From: Roridomyces roridus
Lineage: Eukaryota; Basidiomycota; Agaricomycetes; Agaricales; Mycenaceae
Assembly: GCA_029378245.1 (NCBI GenBank)
Contig: JARKIF010000128.1
Span: 1-64,000, forward strand
Reading direction: 5' to 3'
Length of the DNA: 64,000 nucleotides
A model generated the notes under the pieces. The model ran no database searches, was not told where the DNA came from, and worked only from the letters and a program-made list of their open reading frames with translations. Position numbers and translations under genes: made by a program. Positions 25,453 to 35,340 of this stretch are shown piece after piece; within the stretch, counting starts at the first letter, position 1, and every line of letters begins with the position of its first letter.

Positions 25453-26030
25453 TCCAACTCCGGTTCCGGCTCCAACAACCCCGGATCAATCTTGACCGGA
25501 CTCCGGTCCTCGTTCGGACTTTTGCCCTTCTTCTATTTCATTCCATCCTTCACCCACTCGACCTTACTCTGGTGTAGATATCCACTCCTTACCCCCTCCG
25601 GTTTCTCCGGTTTCTCCGGGGTATCCACCTCCACTCCGGGGTCCGAGTTTTTTACCTTGTCACTTTCTCCATATTCATCTGGGTATACATCAGTGGGCAT
25701 TTAGTATATAAACCTCTGTACAAGCGCCATGTAACTCAGTTGGAATATTAACGTTCCTGGTCTATTCGACCTTGGCTGCTCCGAGCCCTCCTCTCCTCCT
25801 TTATCGTCTCGTCCGGATTGCTTCCCTTGGAAGTAGCGTAGGGAACCCGGTCACCCTGGGTCTTTGTGGTGTCACCGGTTGGACTCCATCTCCCTCCTCT
25901 GACTTTTCGTCTCTCTCCGGAGTCCTTCGTCCCGGAGTTCCGGTCATTCTTACTCCGGTCGTCCTTATCCGGGATTCCAGTCAGCCTCGGATCCGGCACC
26001 TAACACCACCACCGCTTCATTCCTTTACAG

Positions 26031-27356
26031 GCACTCTCCCCAGCGTCTTTGAAGCGTTTCGAAGGTGGTGCCAAAGTCCCGACGGCTCAGCACGCTCCTG
26101 CGGATCTGGGCTCAAAATCGGTGGCGTGCTTCGACGGACCAGCGTTCTTCGGTCAGGGCTCCTCGGAATATGATCTCGAAGGTTTTGCCAACCCCCCTTC
26201 CGACATCATCGAGGCCTTGCGCAATCTCCTCGTTATCGCCAAACATGCCACACCAGAAAATGCATCCCCGGGTGCTAACATCGCACACAACATCGAGCAG
26301 CATTTGAATTTCGTCGAAGAGCGTCTCGCTTCAGATTTCAAGCCTGAGCGATGGTTCCGCTGGTCTTCTAACCAAATAAAGGCCATGTACAGTAGACCTC
26401 CACGACCATTTTCATTGCTCGCACACAGCATGTTTCTCGAAAAGCTGACAATGGACGACGAATCGGAGGACCCCAATATTGCCAAACGACCCGCAGACTC
26501 GGATGCGTTCGCAAGAAGCCGTCGCGTGGAACCACGTCTGGGTAACTCGCCTTACCAACGGGGCTTCCTTCGCGATGCTCAAGACGCCGGGCAAACGAGC
26601 AGCGGCACTGTTGCTGTTGGTGGCAGCGGGGGATGGAACAGAGGCGGGAGCGGTTTCGGTGTCGGGGGTTACGCTGGTGGAGGATACGGCGGAGGAGGAC
26701 ACGGCGGAGGATACCAGGGCAGTGGGGGTTACGGAAATCATGGTTACGGCGGTGGCAGCAGCGAAGGATACGGTGGCAGAGGCGGGCATGGTCGTGGCGT
26801 GGGCCACGGCCATGGTCATGGTGGATTTCAGGGCCCGGGAAACGTGCACGGCGGCTGGAGTGGAGGCTACGGTGGTCGTGACGGGGGAAATGGATATGCC
26901 GGCGGCGGTGGTTCCAATGGGTTTCGAGGGGATGGCAGATACGGCAAGGTGGAGGCGGACAACCGTCGGGCAGACCCACCCAGACAACCACGGTCAAACC
27001 AGCAGCCTTTTCCGGGTGGCGTCAACGGTATTCCCATCGACGGAAACGAACGGTTTCAATTTCGGGCCGACGAGCGCACACTATTCTGCCCAATATGTGC
27101 TCGGCGTGGACACGGTTATCAGCAACACGACCCTTCCCACACCCGCGATGAAACCAGGCATTTCGCAGCCCGGGGATATCACGACGGAAGACGATGGTCG
27201 TTACTCTCCGTCGGTACCTCAACGCCCATATGTGTCTACTTCAATATCAACGACCGCTGCCAATCTACATTCCCCCATCATACCAACGAATACGCCCACC
27301 TCTGTTCGTATTGCGGGTCCGACCAGCACGGCGCCCGTTTCCACGACCGAGCTTGA
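26031..27356 (+). CDS. Retrotransposon gag-like protein with Gly-rich region and Cys/His knuckles
   Basis: The frame reads from a phase-0 acceptor at 26030 (ALSPASLKRFEGGAK). A helical N-terminal part (PPSDIIEALRNLLVIAKHA, NIEQHLNFVEERL) is followed by a Gly/Tyr/His-rich stretch of about 120 residues (26620-26960), probably RNA-binding. Two Cys/His clusters follow: CPICARRGHGYQQHDPSH, and CVYFN...C...HH...CSYCGSDQHGARFH. These resemble the nucleocapsid region of YR retroelements. No ATG occurs in frame before about 26385, so it is probably expressed by splicing from ORF1. The pol frame overlaps its 3' end in the +1 frame. Confidence 0.65.
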   Translation, partial: ALSPASLKRFEGGAKVPTAQHAPADLGSKSVACFDGPAFFGQGSSEYDLEGFANPPSDIIEALRNLLVIAKHATPENASPGANIAHNIEQHLNFVEERLASDFKPERWFRWSSNQIKAMYSRPPRPFSLLAHSMFLEKLTMDDESEDPNIAKRPADSDAFARSRRVEPRLGNSPYQRGFLRDAQDAGQTSSGTVAVGGSGGWNRGGSGFGVGGYAGGGYGGGGHGGGYQGSGGYGNHGYGGGSSEGYGGRGGHGRGVGHGHGHGGFQGPGNVHGGWSGGYGGRDGGNGYAGGGGSNGFRGDGRYGKVEADNRRADPPRQPRSNQQPFPGGVNGIPIDGNERFQFRADERTLFCPICARRGHGYQQHDPSHTRDETRHFAARGYHDGRRWSLLSVGTSTPICVYFNINDRCQSTFPHHTNEYAHLCSYCGSDQHGARFHDRA

Positions 27357-27360
27357 CACC

Positions 27361-29402
27361 CAGATAGCCGACATCCTATTCGCGCACACTCCTTTGGTTT
27401 TTCCTGATTTGACCCACACCCTTCATCATCGCCCTTCGCCTATTGACCCAATTGATAAAGAAATCTTGGAACGTGTGGTCACACCGTACGACACCAACGC
27501 TTTTGAAGCGGCCCTGGTACATCTTGATATTTTGGACGAATTCCCGCAACTAGGCAATAATCTTCGTCACGGCTTCCCCATCGGCGATATGCCCACTCTC
27601 GAACGTACCATCGTCATTAAAAATCACCCTTCTGTGGATGCCCACCCCGACGTCGTCCAGGCATATGTTGACAAGGAGCTCGACGTGCGGCGGATTTCCG
27701 GGCCCTTTCAACTCACGGACGTCGAGAGAATACTCGGTGGTCCCGTTGTCTCTTCCCCCCTCCTGGTTTCCGAGAGCGAGCAGGGACCAGGCAAGCCACC
27801 CAAATATCGCGTATGTCGGAACCTTTCCAAGGAGGCGAAGGAAGAGGGTTTTCCCGATATCAATTCATTCATTGACAAAGAGCAATTCCCCACGGCGTTT
27901 GATTCGGCAAAAAAGATGGGCGACACGGTTAGTTTGATTTCTTGATTCTCGGTCGTATACGACCCGTGGGCCCTGATACGGGTTCATTCTATTTTGCTTG
28001 CGGCTGTATACGGCCTGTGCACTCCTTATACGGGGTGCCCCACTATTTCCTGGCTATTATACGGTCTGTGCGCCCCTCATACGGGGCGTGCTTTCCATAT
28101 TTTGTTGGTAGCCGCATACGGCTCGCGCACTCCTTATACGGGGTGGGCATTTTTCTGCACCCCTTATACGGGGTGTTCGCATGCATTTTTATCTATTTAT
28201 TCATTTGGCTGCATACGGCCGGTGCACTCCATCATGCGGGGTGCGCCACTACTGGATCCCTTATACGGGATGCAATTCCTTTATTTTGGTCGCATATGGC
28301 CGACACATTCATACGGGTGTGCTATCTTGCATCGTGTTTCATGCACCCTTACACGGGGCGCGGTCGTTTCTGTTCCTCTCAATCTGATAGGTGTGCATTC
28401 CGCTGACATTTTTTGACCTACTAGATCGCAAATGCTCCCCCGGGCACCACTGCATGCGCCTTTGACATTGAGTCCTTTCACAGAACCATCCCCGTTCATC
28501 CCAGCCACAAGGCTTACCTTGTTTTTCAATTCAACGGTGTTTTCTACATCGATCATTGCCATCCATTCGGACTCGCTGCAGCCAGCAGCAACGCGGGCCA
28601 AGTGGGATCTGCAGTCGCACGAATTTGGACCTTGCGTTTAGACAAGGATGGTATTACCTTACGCTACGAGGACGACGTTTCCGGCATCCTTTTCCTGTCA
28701 TCCCGCCTTTTCTCCTACGATGATTTCTTTTCCGCCATTTCAGACCTCCAAGTTCCATGGAACAAGAAAAAGTGCGGCACATCCTTCGAAGACGACTTTG
28801 TCTCTATCGGTTTCACCTGGTCGTTTTCCAAGAAGACAGTCGGGCTGCCCGAGGAGAAACGTCTGAAATATCTGGCGCGTTTGGATAGAGTGCTCGTTGG
28901 GGGCATGGTTACCAGACGGGACCTGATGAAGGTCCACGGCACTCTTGTGCATGTTTGTTTTGTCTACGAGAGGGGCGACTCGCACCTTCCCTCGATATCT
29001 AATGCCTTCAAATTCTACGCCAACGACGATGCTGGCCGGTTCCTTACCAGAACCACGCGCGACGAATTGGAATGGTGGAGGGATTGTCTAGCAGTGCCCA
29101 GCTTCACCCGCCCTTTGCGTGTGCTTCCGCCGCTCCAGGATATCGGCATATATGTCGACGCTTCGACATCTTGGGGCATTGGGGTATGTTTGGGCGAGAA
29201 ATGGTTCGCGCTGCGTTTGAAGGTGGGCGTAACATGCGAGATCGGGTGGCTTGAGGCCGTGGCGATTGAGGTGGCGATTATGTTGTTGGCGCAGGAGGGT
29301 TTCCGCAACGCCCATTTGCGCATCCGTTCTGATAATTTTGGCGCTATCGGAGCGCATGAGAAAGGCCGCAGCTCGAACGATGCACTCAATCGTTGCGTTT
29401 GA
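27361..29402 (+). CDS. Retrotransposon reverse transcriptase-RNase H (split by a 497-nt intron, early stop)
   Basis: Exon A runs in the frame open from 26479 (+1 relative to gag) to 27927. Exon B runs from 28425. The GTTAGT..CTAG block between them keeps phase. RT motifs: FDIESFHRTIPVHP (palm motif A), HPFGLAAASSNAGQVGSA (motif B) and YEDDVSGIL (YXDD box). RNase H acidic residues are in IYVDASTSWGIG, GWLEAVAIEVAI and IRSDNFGAIGA. The frame ends at TGA 29400-29402, but the same frame continues with element-like sequence (including ASAENPADSLPRG) to a stop at 29574-29576. The TGA therefore looks like a point mutation truncating the C-terminal end. The first residues of pol are uncertain. Confidence 0.75.
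27928..28424 (+). repeat. Hairpin-array intron inside the RT gene
   Basis: This in-phase GT..AG block of 497 nt between RT exons holds about 15 occurrences of (T/C)ATACGG-like words every 20-40 nt. Roughly nine form short stem-loops with a six-base loop of the form TNAYAC: CACCCC-TTATAC-GGGGTG near 28157, CGCCCC-TCATAC-GGGGCG near 28071, ATCCC-TTATAC-GGGAT near 28255, and CACTCC versions at about 28020 and 28128. Different copies have matched changes in both stem arms. Confidence 0.7.
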
Positions 29403-29598
29403 CGATCGAGGGAGATTCAATTACTCCATAATATTGTTCCCAATTTCCTTTACATCGCTTCGGCAGAGAACCCCGCAGATTCATTACCTCGTGGTACATT
29501 ACCAGACACCCCTCCTTTACGCCGTTCTTTCGATTTGCCATTAGAAGTAGCCAGAGTTTTATGTGATCATCTTTGAATTTTTGATCTCGTTTGCATCC

Positions 29599-31113
29599 AT
29601 GTCGCCTTCGCAGCTGCCCGCACGACACCTCCAGTCGGATTTTCGCCCATCCACGGCCAGATCTCGCTTCTTCAGTAATCCCCTTTTAAAGCAGTCCAAC
29701 GATTGTCCCATCCAGCCAACACGAGTCGACAAACTCGCTTCAGTCTCATCGCAGACGGTTTCCACACCACACCTTTCAGACAATCTAGACAACGGCATAG
29801 ACGAGCGTTCCCAAGCTACGGATTCCCAATCAGGCTACGCACACCCCCACATCTCGTCCACGACACCGTCTCTCGACGATTTGGAATACGCGCGGAACGT
29901 TTCTGCCGGCGCATACGCTTTGGCGTTCCCTTCCATTCACAAAGCCCGTCGCCCCAAGGCGGGAAATGAGGTCCTCCCCTCCCCATTTCGCCCTCACGTT
30001 CCTGCCGCAGCTCGTCTTCTCGCGTGGACTTCACCATACGGGTTGGCCAAAGTCAGTGATCATCGCTACCTCCCGGCGAGCGACAAAGCTCGCGTGTTGG
30101 CAGAGATGACCAACGCACTGGCACCGACGACACGCTCAACCTACGCCGCGGGGCTGATGCGGTTCATGCAGTATTGCGATTCACGTCGCATACCGGAGAC
30201 CTTACGCACACCGGCCGATCCTCTTTTGCTGGCTTGCTGGATTGCCGATTCCATCGGGTCGCATGGTTTGAAGAGTGCCAAGGGATGGCTGGCTGGTCTC
30301 GCCTACTTTCACGCACTCAATCTTGCACCATGGCATGGAGACGAAGCGTGTGTCAAGAAGGTCTTGCGTGCTGTGGACAAAGAGGGAAAATTCACACGTC
30401 CGCCGCGGGGACCTGTATCCGAGCAGCATATGCAATGCATACGCAGCAATCTCGATATTTCTACACCCCGCGGTGCAGCTCTTTGGGCTCTTGCATGCGC
30501 AGCATTTTGGGGTTGTCGTCGTCTCGGGGAATTGACTATCGGGAAGCTGGACGGTTTCGATGCATCACACAACGTCTCCCGTTCCTCATCGCTATCACGG
30601 TCTAATGCCAGCGGCCTTTCGGTAATAACTATTCACCTCCCTTGGACGAAAACTACCAGATCTCGGGGTGGCTCTCTCATTCTGACGGCCACCAACAACA
30701 ACCTTTGTCCCGTCGCAGCCCTCGATAATCATTTAATCATCAACCATTCTCCGCCTCCCGACTCCCCATTTTTCGCTTTCCGCGACGGCAGCTGCTGGCG
30801 CCCCGTCGTCAAGTCGACTTTTATCGAATTGATTGGCAACATATTTAGGGCCAACAAACTCGAGCAGGTGTTCGGCCACAGCTTCCGTATTGGTGGCTCG
30901 GTACATTTGCTTTGTATGGGCGTCGAACCTCAGATTGTCATGAAGATCGGCGGATGGTCCTCGAATTGTTTTCTCATATATTGGCGGCGGCTGGAAACAG
31001 TCATACCAGTCGCCTTATCCAAAGCTTGGGCTAACAAACAACAGACATTTTGTTCGGCCAATGGTATAGCAGACGAGATTGCATCTGAAATAGATTTCAT
31101 TACAGCTCGTTGA
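29599..31113 (+). CDS. Retrotransposon tyrosine recombinase (YR integrase)
   Basis: An intact frame of 504 residues from ATG 29599. The N-terminal 150 residues or so are low-complexity; a SAM-like DNA-binding core follows (ALAPTTRSTYAAGLMRFMQY, resembling phage-integrase N-terminal domains). Catalytic motifs: Arg in WGCRRLGELTIG, HxxR in GHSFRIGG, the H/W position in KIGGWSSNCF, and the nucleophile Tyr in LIYWRRLE. This R-H-R-(W)-Y set is the hallmark of DIRS/Ngaro/PAT retroelements, which integrate cDNA without a DDE integrase. It starts 22 nt after the end of the extended RT frame. It looks functional by residue content. Confidence 0.85.
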   Translation: MSPSQLPARHLQSDFRPSTARSRFFSNPLLKQSNDCPIQPTRVDKLASVSSQTVSTPHLSDNLDNGIDERSQATDSQSGYAHPHISSTTPSLDDLEYARNVSAGAYALAFPSIHKARRPKAGNEVLPSPFRPHVPAAARLLAWTSPYGLAKVSDHRYLPASDKARVLAEMTNALAPTTRSTYAAGLMRFMQYCDSRRIPETLRTPADPLLLACWIADSIGSHGLKSAKGWLAGLAYFHALNLAPWHGDEACVKKVLRAVDKEGKFTRPPRGPVSEQHMQCIRSNLDISTPRGAALWALACAAFWGCRRLGELTIGKLDGFDASHNVSRSSSLSRSNASGLSVITIHLPWTKTTRSRGGSLILTATNNNLCPVAALDNHLIINHSPPPDSPFFAFRDGSCWRPVVKSTFIELIGNIFRANKLEQVFGHSFRIGGSVHLLCMGVEPQIVMKIGGWSSNCFLIYWRRLETVIPVALSKAWANKQQTFCSANGIADEIASEIDFITAR

Positions 31114-31920
31114 ATATAATCAAATTTCGCATATTTCCCGACACCTCCCTCTGTGTTGCTCCTCACGTTCGCCGCTCCTTCCCTGATGACTTCGCATCGC
31201 TCCAGTTAGGGTGCCCGACGCCGCAATAGCGCCCGCCGGACGCGCTTTCGCTTTTGGAGCGTTGCTCCGTCGGGGTGTCCGTCTGGTCGCTTTGTCGTCG
31301 CCGGTCGGTTCATCCCAGTCTCGCGTCGCGTGGCCCTGGCCGCAGGCTCGCTTCCCCGCCTTTTCTCTTCCTTCACAAGGCGATGCATTCCTTTTTTTGA
31401 TGCATCAAGCGCGCCGGCGGCCAGAGGCCGCGTCCGACACAATCCAGACTTCGGATTGCACTGTCTAGAGACCACCGGCTGATAAGTAATGCTTACACAT
31501 TCCCGGTATGCACATGCCGGTCACGCCGAAGGCGCCGCCTTCCTCTTTCTCTCGAGTTCGTCCAGCGGCCTAGGTTCATTCCGTGCCAGCATATCTTTGC
31601 CTATCATTCACACCACTCTTCACATGCCCGCGCCACAGACTAGCTTATCGGTCGGACTATAGTGTTGGTGGTAGAAATCTGTCATTCTGCCCTGCCGGCG
31701 GCTGCCGGGTTCTGCCGGGTTCTGCCGGAATTCTGCCTGCCGTTATGCCATTGGCTGTCACCTCCAAAATATACTCTTCACCCGACCGAGGCTGGTGTTG
31801 CAATTTTATTGACATTCAATTTCAGTCTGTGCTCACCGTGTGTCATTCAGTTCCCTGGTTTCCTGGTCTCTGGCTCCCTCACTGGCACCGAGGGCCCCAT
31901 CAGACTCGGATTGCCATGCG
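31114..31920. other. 3' non-coding part of the retrotransposon
   Basis: GC-rich sequence between the recombinase stop and the resumption of the TPR gene. It includes a GATGCATTCC/TTGATGCATC palindromic piece near 31382-31410 and a short array of CTGCCGG words (31690-31740). No coding sequence is recognised, and no match to the 5' end of the element was seen by eye. The right part (from about 31640) could belong to an additional insertion. Confidence 0.35.
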
Positions 31921-33290
31921 AAGCAATGGCCCTAAAAGCAGGTACCACCTGTACAACCTGCTAGACAATATCAAAGCAGTTTTTCCGGTTGTTCTGCCCT
32001 CTAAACGTAATATTGTCCTGAACCTGATGGAATCAATTACTGCCCGTTGCCAAGAGGCAGCCCCTCCAAATCAAGCATATGTCTCGGACTTGCATCAATG
32101 CAAGTTGTCTCTATCTCAGTGTTATTGGTGGGCTGGATCACTCAATGATGCATTGGTCAAGGCTGATGAATGCATGAAACAAAATTTGCATGCCCATATT
32201 CTTTATGATATGGCTCGAGTCTGTGAGGCAATCAATTTTGTGGCATCTGAATCAGGATATGTGGTTCAGGTATGCATTCTGCAACACACATCAAGGAATA
32301 TGGAGGCACTGTTTCTTTTGAAGAGTCATCTGCAAGACTTGCATGAAGAAGTTGAACCAGATGTGGTTGGCTTCAAGGAGCTCTCAAAGTTACAAATTCT
32401 AATCAAACTTGCCCAAGTTCTTGAAGATCTAGGGGAGCCAGAAGCGGCCCTCGAGAAAGCCAAACAAGCAACAGTGTCATGGCCCTGGATCGAAGCCAAG
32501 ATGAAAGCAAAATACCGGCTGATTGATTCTCTGATTGTTTCCAGTAATTGTCTTGCTGCGCTTAAACAAGAGACGGAAGCACTAGTCAGCATTCAGGAAG
32601 CCATACAATTGTATAATATGCACAAGACTGGCCTGTTACAGCATGCTTCTGCTTTTGATGGGTTCAGAAGTCAACATCTGGGTGCAAAGTGTTTTCGTTC
32701 ACTATCACTTGTATTGACAAGTCTTGGTAAGCTAGAAGAAGCACTTGAGAGTGTCAAGCAATCCATTGAGGTGTGCAGAGAGCTAGTTTCACTGGCTCCA
32801 GTTGAATCACCTTTTCTTGCAACCATTCTCCGAGATCAAGCTTCCATAATGTGGCAATTGGACCTGCGAGAGGAGTGCTTATCATCTTGTGAAGAAGCAG
32901 CCAAAATCTTGCGGAAAGTGACAGAGACAGAGATCTACTTCCTCCCAAAGCTCAAGCAGGCATTGATCCAGCTGGAAGGATATCTGAGAGACCATGGCCA
33001 AATTACAAGGGCTGAAGCTGTAGCCTCAGAATTGACAGAGGTGCAGAGAAAGATTGAAACAGCACCGCCCGAGCCGGAATTCCTGTTCTATGATTTCAGA
33101 CAGGATAAGCTGGATTATGAGGCGGAAAAGGACGAGGTGGGATCAGATGGAGAGGACGAGAACGGGTATGAGACCGCGACCGAGGGATCCAGCGATGAGT
33201 ATAAGGATGCAACCGAGGAGTTTGAGGATGACTCGTCTGATGACATTCCGGACGATTCAGAGGTCCTTGAGTGGTAAATTATAGTTGGTA

Positions 33291-33673
33291 TAAATTGTAC
33301 TGAATATATGAGCACTTTCAATTATTCTTCGTCGGGCAGAGAGGGTGAGGACCCAAATATGTATCAGCGCAAATAAAGAGAGGACTCGTACCGTGTCCGT
33401 GAGTTCCGGTTGGAGTATCTTCTGGGCTTTGTGTATCCGGTATTTTCACATGCAGCCTGTAGGAGCGAGCGACGACAATTTTCGGTCGTGGAAGTTGGGA
33501 AAGAGTGAGAACGACTCGGATCAGAATCAGATCAAACACACCTCACTCTCCGCCACCATCTTCTGAGCTCAACGGCCCAATCCTGTTTGTTGCGCATGCA
33601 AAACCAACTAGAACGCAGATAATCGACGTTGAACCCTTTGTCTAACCCCGAACCTCGAATTCAGCATTTATAA
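33291..33673. other. Intergenic spacer
   Basis: About 380 bp between the end of the left TPR gene and the thiouridylase start. Nothing recognised; it should hold the promoter of the downstream gene. Confidence 0.4.
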
Positions 33674-35267
33674 ATGCTCTGCGCCCGGGTAATCTTCAAG
33701 CAGAAGCTGAGCCGCGCGTTTGCGCGCCATTTTTCAACGCAATTGCCTCAGAAGGGCGACCAGGGTACTCAAACTCTCCCTCTCTCCTTCAATATTCTCA
33801 TCTCTTTCGAATCCAGTCGTGCTTGGAATGTCCGGCGGAATAGACTCTTCCGTCTCCGCCAAACTTCTCGCTGCCCAGGTCAGTCGCGGTTCCACGCGCC
33901 CGCTATCACGCTCTCAACTCCATTGCCTCAGGACTACGATCTTTCCGCCGTCTTCATGCGGAATTGGGACACCCGAGATGAGTACGGCACGTCGGAAAAA
34001 GGGTGCGAATGGGAGAAGGACTGGGAGGATGTCCAAAAAGTATGCAAGGTCTATGATATCCCGTGTCGAATGGTGCGTCCGTCCTTTCCTGGCTCATACC
34101 GAATGCTTACCTTGCAGATTGATCTGTCCAAAGAATATTGGAATCGCGTCTTTGAACCTTCTCTGAGGCAGTGGGAGTACGGGACGACGCCGAATCCGGA
34201 CGTTTGGTGCAATAGGCGAGTTACTCAACGCTCGCAACGCTCGTTTTCCTGATTCTCCTTCAGGGAAATTAAATTCGGAGCCTTGCTGGAACGACTGCCA
34301 CACAGCAGCGGTGGAAAACCGCCATGGTTGGCCACGGGTGCGTCCCAATCCCTCCTTCTTACCCTGGCTGATACAGAAAACCAGGCCATTATGCCCGGAA
34401 GGACTGGTCAGGCTCTCGACCTCGCTTGCTCCGTTCCCTGGATCGAGTAAAGGACCAATCTTACTACCTTTCCTCGATAATGGAGGCCGGCTTAGCTCGG
34501 GCGCTCTTCCCCATCGGCCATCTCACAAAAGCGGAAGTACGGAATATTGCTCAGGAGGGTGGGATACCCGGCTCTGTTCTCGAGCGTGAAGAGAGTATGG
34601 GGATATGCTTCATCGGCGAGAAGAAACGAACCGATTTCAAGGACTTTATCGGTGAGATTTCCGTCCCTGCTGCTCCTCTACTCGGTCTCAAGTCAAGGCA
34701 GCCTCGTACATCACCCCGTCTCCCGGGCCAGTCAAATTGCTATCGACCGGGGCGACGGTCAGCGAGCATAACGGTCTTTGGAACTTTACCATCGGCGAAA
34801 GAACAAGATTGCTTGGGATGCCAGAGAAGATGTACGTCGTGCGGAAGGACATTCCGTCCAACACCATCTACATCGCTCCTGGAAGGTAGGTATCCCTCCG
34901 TCTTCATTCCTACTTTCTCATGCTCACCCGATTCCAGCGACCCAACACTATACTGCAAGACCGTCCAAGTTCGACAGTTTTCGTGGATATGGGCAGACAC
35001 CCCGCCTGCGGGTATCACCACCGACCACGGCCTTCGACTATCTGCCCAGATTCGACATCGCATGCGTGGCGTCCCTTGTACCGTCAAAATGTCAGCCCAC
35101 ATTTCCTTCCACTTCATACTCTTCTCTGACGGGAGACCAGGGATGACAGCTTCAGCGTCCAAATCACCTTTGACGAACCTCTCAAAGGCGTAGCACTCGG
35201 CCAGGTCGCTGCCATCTGGGACGACAACTGGTGTTTGGGATGTGGGGTAATCACAGAGGTAGAATAG
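33674..35267 (+). CDS. slm3: Mitochondrial tRNA-specific 2-thiouridylase (MnmA/MTU1/Slm3)
   Basis: This enzyme makes the 2-thio group on wobble uridine of mitochondrial tRNA Lys, Glu and Gln. ATG 33674 starts an Arg-rich presequence (LCARVIFKQKLSRAFARHFS). Exons 33674-33764, 33817-33878 and 33932 onward join in phase. The PP-loop is VVLGMSGGIDSSVSAKLLAA. The first catalytic Cys is in TPNPDVWCNREIKFG, the second in ESMGICFIGEKKRTDF. Further conserved parts are VSEHNGLWNFTIGERTRL and the C-terminal barrel ending ITFDEPLKGVALGQVAAIW. Stop is TAG 35265-35267. The intron at 34216-34263 has a GC donor (AG/GCGAGT). It appears intact. It sits between the arms of the inverted duplication. Confidence 0.9.
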
Positions 35268-35340
35268 ATGGGTAGACATGTTCACAAACCATTACATCCA
35301 GATAGTGTACCTCTACTCCCACATAATACATTCCAGTGGC

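Larger units (their letters stand above)
24297..31920 (+). mobile_element. Tyrosine-recombinase retrotransposon (Ngaro/DIRS-like), about 7.6 kb
   Basis: This element is inserted in the left TPR gene. In order it contains an ORF of unknown function (24898-25452), a gag-like protein (26031-27356), reverse transcriptase with RNase H (to 29402, and past a stop to 29576) and a tyrosine recombinase (29599-31113). There is no aspartic protease, DDE integrase or methyltransferase, which fits Ngaro-type elements better than DIRS1 or PAT. Exact ends are uncertain: the host frame stops matching about 24296 and resumes about 31920. GACTCG occurs at 24286-24291 and again at 31903-31908 and may mark the junctions. 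I could not identify the split direct repeats or inverted repeats expected of the group. Confidence 0.8.
22132..33277 (+). pseudogene. Large helical-N-terminus/TPR protein gene split by a retrotransposon (left arm)
   Basis: Exons run from ATG 22132 (or 22135) with phase-consistent introns of about 50 nt: the first exon ends at SIEK, then VSENRRQLRDLTNEIL, then AEMLHVLGLC, then AFSTARNEQR, then a long exon from DPEHATIESQYFSV near 22984. The N-terminal 150 residues or so are helical and resemble the four-helix adaptor-type domains of fungal STAND/MLKL-like proteins. The rest is tetratricopeptide-like (for example AISWYTWVIQMF, GNYALSLQICEQAI, EALESVKQSIEVCRE). The frame breaks near 24296 at SLMADS, where the 7.6-kb element begins, and resumes near 31925 with LDNIKAVFPVVLPSK. 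It ends in an acidic tail at TAA 33275-33277. No NACHT or NB-ARC domain is seen. Unless spliced across, the gene is disrupted. Confidence 0.8.
21040..33290 (+). repeat. Left arm of a large inverted duplication (AP-2 sigma + TPR gene)
   Basis: Gene order AP-2 sigma, a conserved spacer of about 630 bp, then the TPR gene reads left to right here. It is repeated in reverse at about 39675-44640. Intron positions and the spacer sequence match between arms. The left arm is stretched by the roughly 7.6-kb retrotransposon at about 24297-31920. Sequence similarity fades just past the TPR stop on both sides. Confidence 0.85.

Noticed and set aside
26368..26997. Minus-strand His/Arg-rich 209-codon frame
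   Set aside because: It is the antisense shadow of the Gly-rich gag region; the repeated GGN codons produce it automatically.
27951..28360. CRISPR-like array (regular repeats)
   Set aside because: Repeats are short, of two alternating types and self-complementary, with uneven spacing, in a eukaryotic retroelement intron; this is a hairpin array, not a CRISPR.
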